64,000 nt of DNA, from NCBI GenBank assembly GCA_013400975.1, contig WBMZ01003087.1, forward strand, positions 1 to 64,000. Reading direction: 5' to 3'. Shown here piece after piece: positions 11,111 through 23,850 of the stretch. Every line of letters begins with the position of its first letter. The stretch's first letter is position 1. Source of the stretch: Atrichornis clamosus (Eukaryota; Chordata; Aves; Passeriformes; Menuridae). Both the position numbers and the translations under genes were made by a program. The notes under the pieces are model-generated. The model made no database searches and was not told the DNA's origin. It saw nothing but the letters and a program-made list of their open reading frames with translations.

Positions 11111-14100
11111 AGCAATGCACTGCTTTCTAAAAATACTTGGAGAATCACCAGATATTTTATGTATCGCTATTATTAGGATGACTTTTAATACTTATCTTTT
11201 CATCCCTTATGTTCCAGAAAAGTATATTTAACGTGTTGTGTTTAATTCCACAGGTTTACAACTCATTTTTCTCTATGTTGGTAGGTCATACACCAGAGTT
11301 TTGCTCTGCATGGCGTGGGGAGAAATGCTTTGTGTCTGGCATCCAGAATCTTCTGCCAGGAGGAGGAGGTTAGGGAACACAAGTAAATGGTCTTTACTGT
11401 GGTAAAATACTAACACATTTAAACAACCAAAATATTCATGGTATGTTTTATTTTTCTTTGTACTTTTGCTTTGAGGTGACATACAGTAACTTTGACTCAA
11501 ATCCTGTCTGTATTTCCTCAAAACTATAAGGTTAGTCCTCTTACGAAAATGGCCTTCAGACCAAGGCATTTTCAATCTGAAATAGCATGAAGAGAAAACT
11601 ATTGAGTCCTCCACCTCTCTGTAGTATCTGGACAGTTCTGTAATGTCAGGTTGGATTGCAAGTATCTTAATTTTCACAGATAAGTATAATAACTATTAAT
11701 TTTTTCCAAGGTCTCTCTTGAATTTCAGTATTTACCCAAATTAGAAGTTAAGTTTGATCTGTAGTGAGAAATAAAACAATTACCTTTTACCCCACAATAA
11801 TCTCCCTGGAGTCCATTTAGGCATCTAATTTTACCTATTCACAGCAGTATTTTTTATTATTTTTCTAGATGAGAAAAAATCACTCCCCAGAGAACACTTC
11901 TTGTCTTGACATGGTTTTATCACAGTCAAGGTTTAACTTTCTCCCTTTGGTACATGTTCATTTTTTCAGAGATCTCTAAACCTACTACTACTAAAATTTA
12001 ATTTTCAACATGTACTGTGCTATAGGAGTGCTAAGCATTATTTACTACTGTCTTCCCAGATGCTCAAATGAGCACTAGTACGAATATCCTATAAAGAGAG
12101 TCATCAAAATGACATGCTTTTCTACTACATTTCACCTACTTGGTGGTGTAAACATCTGGCACCTTGGGAATGCACATCTTTGCTATGTGAAAGGCAAGAT
12201 AAACTGGTGAAAACACTGATTATTACATAGATCATGGAAAACACTTCTGTTCTCTTAGGCTGAATTATGCAATACTTTGAATTTTTCCATAAAGGGATGG
12301 ATGAATTAGGCCAGGTTAAAAAAGTGCTGATAAAACCATTTCTCAGAATTTGAACAAGTGCTGGTCAAAATATTTCCAGAGGACAATTAATCTGTTCTTT
12401 GTTATTAACTTCTTATAACAACTCTGTGTTTCTGGATTCTGATTAAACCAGAAGTCCCACTTCCATAACACAGCTTGGTTGTATTAAATTTATCTCAATA
12501 TATAACCAAGAAATTAAAAAGCAGGTCTGTGGTCATGACTCTCTTTGCAGCCTAATCTAAGCTGTATCTGAGTCCAGGTCATTACTGTTGTAGGTGCTGA
12601 ACAAACACTCCTGCCCTGACATGCTTATCAGAAAAGAAAAAACAAAGAATTGGAAAAAGAATGTTTTACTTTCCCTGATCTCTGTAAAGGAAGCACTGAG
12701 ACACAACAAGCTAAATTTCCCATTGTGATTTGCATCCATATTCATTAAAATGATAAGTCATTGATCTTAATTACAATCCCCAGGATCCTGCCATGTGGAA
12801 CTCAAGTTCTGTTTGTGGAAGTCTGTGACATCAACTTGATGCACATCCCCAGCTTTCTTGTACTAATTCCTAAATTAGTAAAACCATTCCCATTTCATCA
12901 GCTTTCTTGGTGTCAGCCACAATTTTACTGCTCAGTATTATTTATTTATATTGTAACCTGGCTTAATAGACACAGTCATCGACCACAGCTCTATCAGGGG
13001 CTTTACTACCAAAAAACAAATTTCTAAATCCAAGTGTTGAGATGAGACTGCTGAGATGAACAGGCAGTTAAGTGGGAAGTATGAGTTTATCAGGGCAATC
13101 AGCCTGGTCAGACGGGATCAGAACTCCTCCAATCCCCTTCTGTAGACTAAACCTAGCCTGATTAAAGTTACAAGAGACGGCTAAATGTGATATGCCTATG
13201 AATGTTTCAAACATTCCTGTTCTCCCTACCAAAGGAATACACACAAGACCTGCAGTAGCTCTTGCATCTGTCACATTCCTATTGCAAAATCAAGCACAGT
13301 ACCATGCAACCCTGTACCCAGTTGTCTGCTGGAGTTTGCAAGTTTTATCTCCCACTGCATTAATAATGTGACATGTCCCCATGAAAATAATAATTAGAAG
13401 ATAAATAAATAAATGTAAATGAAGGGAGCCATGGCTTATTCCTTTCAGCATATCTTCAAGTGAACAGAATCCCTGGCTGCCTAGACTGGGCTGTCATTGC
13501 CTCCTTTCTGTTCAGGTCTCTTTTTTCATCCTTCCAGCTCATCTGAGAAAAGGGCAGAAGGACAAAAAGTTCCTACAATGTCCTGTGAACTCATATGCCG
13601 AGAGCGGCCTGTGGGAAGTCTGCTGCCCTGCTGTGGATTTCTGGTCTCTGGGAGTCTGCAAGGTTGACAGGATTTGGGATACAACACCTTGTAGAGGAAG
13701 TACTGTGGCTTGTTGAAGAAAATAATTCAGGTATAAGAGTAGAGGAAGTAGTCACAAAAGTTAAAGAAAGATCCTTGAGGGACATCAGCACTGTCAGTAT
13801 CTACGAGTTCAGTGTGTAGTCTCTTTTCTCAGCACATTTGCTTCAGGCAAAACCATAAAAGCAGCTCCTCAGCTTAGGCAGGTAAATGTGCCTGTTAAAA
13901 TACATATCCTAAAATACTTTTGTTAATAACAAACAATCAAGTAAAAGCTGCAGGTCACCATAACTTTGTCAGACTTCTCACACTAACAATTTTTTCCCTT
14001 TTGAATGACATTGTGCAATTGACTGCAGTGCAATTTCCTTCCTTGCTTTTCTACAAAATAATTGCTTCCTTTGGATTTTGCAGATTGTTGATAACTAAAT

Positions 14101-15628
14101 TGGCTTTTTCACTTTAATTATTTCCCTATTTCTCCATCTTTCACTTTACAGGGGCTATATTTTGTTTTTGAATCCTGCTCTCCTGGTATCAACAGCATTT
14201 TCACATGGGCCGAAGCGCTGTTTTATGGCTGTTCTAATCCAGCTTGGTCGAGCAGGCTAAAAGGAAAAGAAATGCAGCTGAATTCTGAGGGATCAGATTC
14301 TACCCACCTCAAACATATTATGTAACTCTTCATCCTTTGAGTAGTCTTATTGATTTCTGTGGAAGAAGTTGTTATTGCAGGATGTGAATAAGATGTCAGA
14401 ATTTCACCCTAAATATTTCACTTAGCAAAGGAAGCCATGCTGCAAAAGAAAACAGACCCTGATCTGCAGCAGAATACAAAATTTGCAGCTACAATAAAAA
14501 CTGAGAAGCCTTTTGCTTCTTTGTGATGGTGCCATCTTATTGAAAGTGTTTAATAAACAGAAGTAGTTCTGTCTGAATTAAATGAAAGACACTCATATAC
14601 AAACTGAGAGTTTTCTAAACCTTACAGCACCACAAATAATTCAAAGAAGTCTTGAAGTGCCATGATAATGGCACAAGATGGTTATCTCTGTATTATTGGT
14701 TTTGTGTACATCAAAGAATGCTCTGTGGGAAAAATAATGTTGTATAAAAAAACAAATACATTTCTTTCAAAAAAGCAGACAATTAAAATTATCCAGAAGT
14801 TAAGGAAAATATGAATTAAAATATTTTGCCTTTGAAAGTCTACATTACCCTTAAAACAATTTTATGGTGGATATTGTGGGCTCTGGATTAACATAAGTGT
14901 TTGATTGAAAATCTTTTTAAGGATGTTAAGATTAAGGACACAGCTCTTAAGTTCTACAAACACAAAACTGATTTCAAAGGAGTAAAGTGGTGAGGATGTC
15001 CATGAGGCAAAAATAATGTATTCATAAAGGCCTTTTTCGCCAGTCGAGACATAAAGTGACAACTACTGGACTTGCCATCTGGTTTTAAAATTGCTTAAAT
15101 TAAAGATTATGGGGAAAACTGAAAGAGGAAATAAAGAAAGAGAAGCCAGCTGTACCTGTGGTGTGATTACATTGCCTTCAGTATAGACAAGGCACTGGTT
15201 GGTCAACTTTTATGTTGTAATTTTGGATGCACGTGAAGTAAAGAGAATGTGGTGCTGAATGAATGACCAGAAAGTGTCAGGGCAAAATCCACCTGGTACA
15301 GTGTGAGCAAAGCCTGGGAGTTGTGGCGGGGAAGGGAAAACGAGCACCTTGCTCTGCCTGACATGAAGAAATAACAAGACTGGCCATGCTCTAAACAAGT
15401 GGAAGCATGATACAAAGGGCAGAAGAGCTGGCTCCCAGATGCTCTTATCTCTCCCAGAATAATTCTATACCTTTCAGAGATGTAGAAATTCGAGTTGCTG
15501 CTGAGTCAGGGCCTCCTGATGCCTTGCACAGTCCCAGGAGCACTCAGGGTGGAGGTGCTGTGGGGCTTCCTGACTCTCACTTCTCCAATAACCAAATCAC
15601 TGGACGAGGAATGGGCAAAATCCTGAAT
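11111..15628. other. Unique AT-rich DNA, no gene seen
   Basis: No gene or young repeat recognised. Small items: an AAAT-type run near 13398-13414; a near-perfect 17-bp palindrome at 13200-13216; and an exon-like stretch at 13538-13730 flanked by a pyrimidine-rich AG acceptor-like site and a CAG/GTATAAG donor-like site. The frame in that stretch has no recognisable domain, so I do not call it an exon. Confidence 0.5.
13200..13216. repeat. 17-bp inverted repeat (8-bp arms, 1-base centre)
   Basis: GAATGTTT and AAACATTC are exact reverse complements around a single C. Each arm, extended outwards, contains an ACATTC/GAATGT core like a TEAD site, so this could be a dimeric protein-binding site. 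It is short enough to occur by chance in a window of this size. Confidence 0.6.
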
Positions 15629-15661
15629 GTTTTGTGCCTGCCTTGCTGTCAGGCACAAAAC
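15629..15661. repeat. Perfect 12-bp inverted repeat with 9-base loop
   Basis: The arm GTTTTGTGCCTG (15629-15640) and the arm CAGGCACAAAAC (15650-15661) are exact reverse complements separated by nine bases. Transcribed on either strand it would form a stable short hairpin, but pairing does not continue outwards, so it is too short for a typical microRNA precursor. It could be a protein-binding palindrome, a remnant of a small inverted-repeat element, or chance. Confidence 0.75.
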
Positions 15662-16524
15662 TGTGTTTTTGCCTTTGTCCCTTATACACATGGGGCCATA
15701 CCCCCATGCACATACTGGGGCAGAAACATCAGCAACAACGTATGACAGGCTTTACTCCATCTAGAGAGACACTGAAGTATAGCATCCACTTATTTCCTGT
15801 CATACCTTTAAATCAAGGCTAAACGAGGTGAAAAGCAAATAGATTTTCAGCCCTTGTAAACTCACAGGGCAAGCTGAATGGATAAACTGAGGTGATTCGC
15901 AGTCATATATTATCCTGGTGTGTTAGAGTTGGCTATATAATAAGTTCATGGCCATCTTGAAATGAGTGGAAAGGTGAATGCTTCCATTGTGATTACTTGG
16001 CTAAAAAATACATGTCAGTAATCCCTCTTCTGCCCTTCTTTGCCATTTAATTGCAGTGTTTTAAGGTTAACAATGGAGAAATGCTATGTAGTTTTCAGGG
16101 AAAACTTACTGGGGTTTCTTTCAGAGATAAATTACTTAGAGGGAAAATAATATTCGTATTGAAAATGAGTCCTTAATGTGTATGTCCCTGTTGAGCCAGG
16201 TTAAAGGATGTATGGGCACACTTGCACAAAGAGTTGCAGCTCCTGCAATCCTGTGACTGAAGGAGAATCTCAGCTTCTCTGTGTCACGTTGAAGGGAAAA
16301 ATTGTGTAGGAAACTTCAGTTCACCTGGTTGACTGGGATGAAAATTTCAAGAAAATAACTTAGGTGTATCTGCTAATGTGCCTGAAGGCACAGTCAAGCT
16401 GAGATAGCAGCTCAGTTTAGGGTCACCTGGCATGCTCATTTCTATAGGGCCCTAATTCCATAAGCAGCTGTCCTCAAAGGTCCTTAAGCAGCTGGTCCCC
16501 ATCCTCCCTAGCAAATGACTGTGC

Positions 16525-16556
16525 AGAGAAGAAGAGGAAGAAGAGGAGGAGGAAGG
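16525..16556. repeat. GAA/GAG purine microsatellite
   Basis: A 32-base imperfect run of GAA and GAG triplets on the plus strand. It creates a serine run in the overlapping minus-strand frame, which is an artefact of the repeat. Confidence 0.8.
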
Positions 16557-16975
16557 GTGCAGGAACTGATTCTCTTGTGAGAATTTCACAGCTGCCACTT
16601 CTCCCTGCTCTAGGGTTAAGGGAGTCTCTCCCAACCTGTCTTTATAATGAGTGTGAATATCATTTCAGTGGGAAATCATAGCCATAACACAAAAATAAAC
16701 TTCTGGCTGCAACGTCTGGATCTAAACTACTGTTTACATGTGGATTGAACTGCTTATGAGGCTACAATGAAGTCACATTTTGCTGTCCAGCTTTGCTATT
16801 TGGTTCCTGGAGCACCCTTTGCACGGATCTGGCTGTGGTCCACTTGTTCTGGGTGTGACTAAGGAGCTGAATGAATTTCTCAAGTAGACTCAAGTAATGT
16901 TTTTCACTGTTAATGGATCTTGATGAACTACCAGATTCATTATAGAAGTTGCTTTTTCATTCTTGATCTCTCCAG

Positions 16976-17001
16976 AAAAAAAAAAAAAAAATAAAATAAA
17001 A
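16976..17001. repeat. A-tract followed by TAAAATAAAA
   Basis: Sixteen consecutive A residues followed by TAAAATAAAA. A plus-strand A-tail of a retrocopy would look like this, but no recognisable gene copy lies immediately upstream, so it is listed only as a simple repeat. Confidence 0.8.
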
Positions 17002-18773
17002 GCACTTTAGAAGACAATCTGTTTCCATGTTATACCTATGCCTGGTTCACAGTTTCAGGAGGATCAGATAAAGCTCCTGGCTTTTCCATTCAACAATACC
17101 AAATTACAGTGTGCTGGCCATTTTTGCCTGTCATGTTTCAAGCAGCTTCCAATGAGATAGATTAAATCCATTTCACTTATAACAGTTGCAGTAAATTTTA
17201 GGGTAAAGCAGGAGGCTATTGGACAGCAGTATTTTGTTTCTTTCCCTCCTTGACTTAGGGCTATGGAACATGGAGAGCTGATATTAGGTTCTGGCAATTT
17301 AAATCTGTTTAGCAAGGTTCTTAATAATCTCTGCATGTATATCACAGAGAACCTTTCGCATATTGCTTTAAATAATTCAAAACTGCTCCAATATTGTATT
17401 AAATAATTCAAGAATTGGACAGGCTTTGTGATTAATGATGTGTACCTGGAATTTCTGCAAACACAGCAAGGAGTCAAAGTATGCTCTAGATACAAGTGTC
17501 CTGGCACAAGATCCCATTTACTCTTTGCCAATGCAATAGTATGTATTAGAAAATTGGAAAAGCGCCTGCTACTCAAAGGAAAACTGACTTAGGCCAGTGG
17601 TTAATGTGGTGGCTGCTGAAAGAGTTTGTTCTTTCTGACAGACAATAGTAATTTGGCTGAGAACCTCTATTGTCTTCTGACTCCCATTTTTAATCTTCAT
17701 GAATAGCACTGGTGCCTGATGTAAAAATTAAATGGAAGTATAAATATTTCTGCAGGAGCTGGGGGTTTGTCCTCGTATTTTACCAGCCTTCATTTGAGAG
17801 CACGGAAATGGTTTGCTTTGTAAAGCAAAGTACATAAGCTTATTTAGCATGTTAACTTAATTCTAGAGGGCTTGGAAATTGCTGTTCTTCCCAGTTATGC
17901 TTGGGTCTGTGGACATGAAAAGTACCTGGAAGTCTGTTGTCTTCTCCATTTGTTTTCATAGGGAGATACAGTGGAGCAGCATCATTAAGGCAAAAAACCC
18001 CAAGTACTAGAATCGCTGAGTTTTCACCCTGTTGACACAGCAACCACTTCCCCTGCTTAGTACAGATGAAACAATTCTGTTTTAGAGAGTAGTATCAACA
18101 GCTTTTCCTAAGAAGTGATTTCTGCAAGCTCAAGGTATTTTTTGGTTAAGGGATTTCTCTAAGACACAGGGTAAATCAATGCTACATTGAGGTAGAAATA
18201 AAGCAAACAAATCCTTCTAAATAGCCTTTTTTTTTTTTAATACAGGATATGCTAGTGAACAGAATGGAATTCCTAGCAAGGAGATTACAGGTATCAGCAC
18301 TATTGGAAATACTCTGTAGATATCTTTATGGGAGACTGATATTTGACTCCTAGCCAAGCCGCCTTAGTGAGCAATCACTTTACAAACACCAAAAGGACCA
18401 CCTGATTTTATTGGATTTTGGATATTATCAATGAAAGACTCCACAGGGGATACACTGAGATGTGTCCAGCTTTAATATTTAAACACATTCAAGATTTCTA
18501 GAGGAAGAGACAGAGAAATAAAGAGGGCTGCTGCTGTGACAAATGCATTTGCCATGCCATGGCCAGTATATTCCCCTATTTGTGCCTCTCTGCTCCAGCA
18601 GCAGCTGGTGGCCTGAGGGCTGTAAGGGTAAGGTGAGGGAGCAGCCTGGACAAAACATATTTTTACAGATATATTTACATTAGATGTAAAAACTGGGGAG
18701 GGAGTTGGTGGGTTGATTCTTGGGCTTTTTCAGTTGTCATTGTTGTTGTTAGGTTTTGGGCTTTTTTGTTTGG

Positions 18774-18788
18774 TTTTTTTTTTTTTTT
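18774..18788. repeat. T homopolymer tract
   Basis: Fifteen consecutive T residues in a T/G-rich stretch; a shorter 12-base T run lies at 18227-18238. These are simple mononucleotide repeats with no associated element recognised. Confidence 0.8.
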
Positions 18789-19741
18789 ATGAATGTGCAC
18801 CTAAGGTAAATCGTGGGTATTTAAGGGCAGGGACAAAAGCCAAGCTGTATCAAATGACTTCTATCTAGAACAAAGCTCTGTATGCACATTTGCATTTAAA
18901 TAGTAGAAGCTATTGCAAATTGCCCACACAAGTCTTTATTTCAGTGGTTTAGAGATCCATGCTACAATAAACTTCAGCATCTTTTTACATAGGCTGGTTG
19001 CAAAATGCTGCTCATTGTTTCTTAATAAAATCAAAGCTTGGAAAGATGACAAATTAGGGTGTCTCTGTGAAAATCTCAGGGGTGAAGCATCTTCGTTAAA
19101 TAAAAGGGAAAAACGTTAATTTTCCATCCCTGCAGATTAATCGAAGGAGCCATAATGTTCTTTCTGTGTTTCAGGGCACAGCAGTGGAAGGGAAGAGAGA
19201 GGATATTGTAGGTCAACCACTTCTGGATTTTGGTGGAGAGTCTGCCTTTTGTAAAGAATGAATAATTCAACCACCCATACCCCCATAACCATTTAAATTA
19301 CTGTCTTCCTCTTATTATAAAGCAATGTCTCAAAGGAATAAATAAAGTTGACAAAAATAGTCTTCATCATGGTTGACACTGATTGCACCAGACTGAACTC
19401 CCTCACTCATGGGGCTCGTCCACCTTTAAATGTCATCACGAGATGACACCTGTCTATCCTGCTGTCAGTCTGAACAGAGAATAAGTCTCTGTTCCCAGTG
19501 GCTTCGTTTTCTAGCAAGACCAATTCTAAGTCACAAAGCACAGGATGACAAGTCTTAAACCAGCAAAGACTGAATGGTTTCTTATTACTCACTCTGTCTC
19601 ATAGTAGGAGGTAAGAAACCACTAAAGAGGGGAGTGAAGGGAAACTTCACAGCAGATAAATTTAAAACAAATAAAATGCTGGATGTTGGTTCTGTAAAAT
19701 TAAATTGTGCAAGAGACCGTGTGGAAGAATAAAGTGATAGC

Positions 19742-19956
19742 TATTAGAAAGAAATTCTTTCCTGTGATAGTGGTGAGACACTGAAAGAGGTTGCCCAGAG
19801 AAGTTGTGGATTCCCTATTCCTGGAAGATCAAGGCCGGGCTGGATGGGGCTTTGAGCAACCTGGTCAAATGAAAGGTGTCCCTGCCCATGGGAGGGGGTT
19901 GGAACAGGATGGTCTTTAAGGTACCTTCCAACCCAGGCCATTCTGTGATTCGGTGA
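19742..19956 (+). mobile_element. CR1 LINE, 3' fragment
   Basis: A 5'-truncated CR1 retrotransposon covering the end of ORF2 and the 3' untranslated region. Recognisable in order are the CR1 blocks corresponding to TATTAGAAAGAAATTCTT, GGTTGCCCAGAGAAGTTGTGG, CTGGATGGGGCTTTGAGCAACCTGGTC and CTTCCAACCCAGGCCATTCTGTGATT, the last being the CR1 3' signature. The terminal octamer repeat has decayed to one degenerate unit. It is non-functional and moves only by CR1 machinery supplied in trans. Confidence 0.93.
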
Positions 19957-22777
19957 CAGAAAACATTGTCACTGCAATGCTTTGGATTAATCAGCAGTGG
20001 CAAGTCATAGTCAACTGCCTCTCAAAGGCAGCTGGCCGTGTGGCTCTGTGCTTCACAGAACTGGTCTGCTGGCACATATTTATCTTTTTTATTCATTTTT
20101 ATTTTCATTGTCCATCTTTCAAGACAACAGGCTCAGAAGACCATAGGTACTTCCGTATCAAATGAAATTAAAGGTCTAACTAGCCCAGAAGGAAACAGCC
20201 CATTGGAAACCAAATCGTGGCTGACCTCTGTGACATCGGTCATCTGAAACAAAGATGAGAATGATATTCAGCTTTTCTGAACAAGCCCAAAACCTTTTTC
20301 CTTAGTCAGAAAATAATTTATTATTTCCTGTTGCCTTCCAGTTGTTTTATTAAATTTCTACCACTGAGAAAAAAATATTCCAGAATGTGATTTTTCACTG
20401 AAACAGAATTTTTTCTATTTTTGCTGCATTCATATTTCATTGTATTACAACAAATTGACATAGTGCCCTCGTGCCTCTCTCTGTTAGAGGGTGCCTGAGA
20501 TATTAGCAGTTCATTTGCCACAGAGCAGCTTAACTGGCCTCCCCTGGCCAGCAGCACAATGGGGAATGGTTATGAATACTCTGTGATGCAAACTGATATA
20601 CCCTAAAGGCAGCATATACATTTATAATTTAATTCCCTATGGCTTATTTCTTATTACTAGAATGGTTTTCTGTGCTGGTAGGAAGTCCTAATTCTGCTCC
20701 CATATGAAGAGCTCAGATAAAGTGCCTGCCTGCCTGCCTATATTCCTTTTGTCCTGTGCACAGCAACTTGGCCAGGACACAGAATAGTCTCACTGCCTTG
20801 GACATGAGAGGTGAGGAAACAGACACACTTCAGGCTCCCACTTTACAGGTGCTGCCAGACTCATTCCTGCCAGACAGTGTGGTCATGATGCTGTAAAAAA
20901 ACATATCTAAATATACATGCCTACACATATTCACATAGCATATTGCATCTATTAGCTCATGGGAAACTTCAGGCTTATGTGGTGTGGCTTTTTGCATTAT
21001 CCAGTCCCTTTCCCTCTGTGCCATTTCACCTCTTTGAAGTGCTGAAAGTGCACTGCAATTCAGACGTGACTATTCAGAAACTATATGCGTAAAAATGAAA
21101 GAAGGAACTAGTAGCTCTGAGCTACCTCCAAATCTAAATTAAGTTGCACTTACCAAAGAACACGTTCAACAGCAGCAGGAGCGTCTTGTTCATATTTTGC
21201 ATGTATTAAAAAAGAGCCTTCCCCATTTTGTTCTAATAACATGCTATTCAATAACTCCATGTAAGAACTACAAAGGATTAAAATGGTTTTACATCTCTCC
21301 CAGCTCCTCAAGCAGCTGTGTTATGCTGTAGCTGCACACATTGCTCAGACAAGATATAGCAGCAGGTAATTCTGCAATCACTGGGCTACAGCATACCCCA
21401 GCACCCAGCAATCCCCTGGTTAGTCTGGGTTTTAGAGCAGAAGCTAAATCCTCTAAGCTAAGTCCTTCTAAGGAAAAAAACCAAACAAACAACTATTTTA
21501 AGAAACAAATAAATTTGACAATAGGATTATCTGAGTTTCTGGGGTTAGCATCATGCCTGTCTCAGAAAGACACTAAGCAAACCTAATTAACACTATAAAA
21601 GAAACTAAACATAGTGGTTGGGTACTAGGATTTTCTTTGCACTAGTTACATTGTCATGACTAAATAAAAAGGACTGATGTCTGGCTTTAAAAATGGAGGA
21701 GGGAGAGGAGGTATGGTGAGAGAAAGGAATTACCCATTGATTTATTCTTTTACTTAACAGCAAAGGGGAATGAACAATTTAAGGTCAGCAGCCTATTGTT
21801 CAGATGGCCTCACATCGTGCAAAATTACCAGCATTGTGTCTTGCAATAAATTGCATGCTTTTGTCATCCCAGTTTGTTTGAAATATGTGTGAAATGAAGA
21901 GGGAAATAGCTAAGACCAGCACTAAGGACTGCACTGATCTGCCTAGAAGGTGAATGGAGACAAAGCAGTCTGTTTTGTCATTGAAAGGAGAGCCCCTTTA
22001 AGGCACAAGCAGTCCCACTGCTCTTGTAACTGCTTCCTTCCCCGGTACCATGGGCACACACAGCCAAGTTGGGCAGGAGGGCTGCTGGAAATCCCAGAAA
22101 AAGTACTCCTCCCAGTTCTCTCCCTCTGTACCCCAGTAATTCACCCAAAGAGCTCACATTTGATTCTGCATAAAGTCTGTGTGCTGTCCTTGTACAGACT
22201 TGTGCTGTAGGCTGCCCAGCCATCATGCCTGCAGAGACATTTACGGTAACAGTCCCTAAAAAGAACACAGCCTATGCAAAAAGGATAAATTAAACTCGGA
22301 GGTGTGGCTCAGCCAAGGCACTGCATCACACAGTGAGAAGGTTACTGACAGTCCAAGTAACTTTTCAGACTAATGACTCTCTCATCAGTCCAGGAAAACA
22401 GGTCTTATTGCTCCAGAAGGTCATACTGGCCTTTATTTTCCTCCTGGTGATGCAAGTGCTGATTATAGTGCAGTATCCAAGACAGGTAATTCATGTCAAA
22501 AGGTGGAGAAAGTGGCTTTGCTTATTGATGTGTTGTCATCGCAACGTTCAGCCTTTCTGTTCATAGCTATTCACGTGAGTTACAGCAAACAGTGCCTGTG
22601 TCTGGCATTAACCTGCTCCCCAGGCAGCAATTACTCAAAATGCACAATGGCCTATGGGACACCAAGAGATTTGCCATTGCTCTATTGACCAGGCGCAGCC
22701 TTGCGCTGCACTGTGTAATGAAGTAGTGTCAAAACGGCATTCCAGGGCATTCTCCTGGAAAATCCAGCAGCCCACGG
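19957..22777. other. Unique DNA, no gene seen
   Basis: No gene or family repeat recognised between the two CR1 copies. It contains a TGCC tetranucleotide run (20723-20739). The open frames are short and on both strands. Confidence 0.55.
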
Positions 22778-23850
22778 CTTGGGCAAGTGCACTCTCTGCT
22801 GAGTCCAGAACTACCTGGATGGCTGGGCCCCAAGAGTGGTGGTGCTGCATGCAGTTGGTATCCAGTCATTGGTGGTGACCCCCAGGGATCAGTATTGGGC
22901 CCAGTCCTGTTCAATATCTTTATTGATGATCTGGCTGAGGGGATCGAGTGTACTCTCAGTAAATTTGCAGACAACACCAAGTTTTATGGGAGTGTTGATC
23001 TGCCAGAGGGCAGGAGGGCTCTGCAGAGGGCTCTGAACAGGCTGGATCAATGGGCTGAGACCAGCTGTAGGAGGTTCAACAAGGCCGAGTGCCAGGTCCT
23101 GCCCTTGTGTCACAACAACCCCCTGCAGTGCTCCAGGCTGGGGCAGAGTGGATGGAAAGCTGCCCAGCAGGAAAGGCCCTGGAGGTGCTGGCCAACAGCA
23201 GCTGAACATGAGCCAGTGTGTGCCCAGGTGGGCAAGGAGGCCAGTGGCATCCTGGCATTCTGTGTCAGCAATAGTGTGGCCAGCAGGAGCAGGGAAGCGA
23301 TTGTCCCTCTGTACTGAGCACAGGTGAGGTCACACCTTGAGTGCTGGTTCCAGTTCTGGGCCTCCCAGCTCAGGAAGGACATTGAGGTGCTGGAGCAGGT
23401 CCAGGGAAGGGCAACGAAGCTGGGGAAGAGTCTGGAGCACAAGACTTATGAGGGGCAGTGGAAGGAGCTACAGTTATTTCACCTGTAGAAAAAGAGGCTC
23501 ATGGGAGACTTTATCCCTCTTTACAACTACCTGAAAGGAGGTTGTAGCCAGATGGGATCACCCTCTGCTTTTTACCAAGTAACAAGCAATAGGACAGAAG
23601 GAAATGGCATCAAGTTGTGCTGTGGGAGGTTTAGATTGGATATTAGAAAACATTTCTTCACCATAGGTTGTCAAACACTGGAACAGGCTGCCCAGGGAAG
23701 AGGAGTTACCATCCCAGGAGATATTTAAAAGACATGTAAATGTGGCACTTGGGGACATGGTTTAGTGGTGGACTTGGCAGTCCTGGGTTAATGGTTGGGC
23801 CTGATGACTTTAAGGGTCTTTTCCAACCTAAATGATTCTATGATTCTATG
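22778..23850 (+). mobile_element. CR1 LINE, 5'-truncated copy with RT segment and 3' end
   Basis: The largest CR1 copy in the window, about 1.07 kb. It begins abruptly in the middle of the ORF2 reverse-transcriptase region, as 5'-truncated LINE insertions do, and ends with the CR1 3' terminus. The last bases (23834-23850) carry two units of the ATTCTATG octamer that serves as the CR1 tail instead of poly(A). It lies in the same orientation as the small CR1 fragment 3 kb upstream. No clear target-site duplication was seen, which is normal for CR1. Decay by stops and frameshifts marks it as an old, dead copy. Confidence 0.96.
22787..23731 (+). pseudogene. CR1 ORF2 reverse-transcriptase fragment (broken)
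   Basis: The frame starting near 22787 encodes the C-terminal half of the CR1 reverse transcriptase. Visible are the PQGSVLGPVLFNIFIDDL block and, at 22964-22975, the catalytic box read as FADN instead of (Y/F)ADD. The second catalytic aspartate is therefore lost. In-frame stops occur at 23315-23317 (TGA) and 23486-23488 (TAG). Local frameshifts are suggested near 23145-23215 and about 23670, because the CR1-like peptide there continues in another frame. The last readable block resembles the LDIRK(H/N)FFT region before the CR1 stop. An intact ORF2 also has an N-terminal endonuclease, which is absent. It encodes no functional enzyme. Confidence 0.93.

Larger units (their letters stand above)
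15662..19741. other. Unique AT-rich DNA with homopolymer tracts, no gene seen
   Basis: Apart from the simple repeats listed separately I see no gene. A 170-codon minus-strand frame (17576 to 17064) is the longest outside repeats. Its predicted product has no recognisable domain or motif, and it contains the word TTAAATAATTCAA twice, 31 bases apart (17368 and 17399). I regard it as a chance frame. Confidence 0.5.

Noticed and set aside
13538..13730. Exon-like stretch with acceptor- and donor-like ends
   Set aside because: Splice-like words are common, the frame has no known domain, and the ATG at 13595 lies inside the stretch; not enough to call.
16976..17001. Poly(A) as the tail of a processed pseudogene
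   Set aside because: Nothing resembling a gene copy precedes it and no target duplication was seen.
17064..17576. 170-codon minus-strand frame outside repeats
   Set aside because: No recognisable domain, motif or splice context, and AT-rich codon content like the non-coding surroundings; chance frame more likely. Left as a note in the regional entry.
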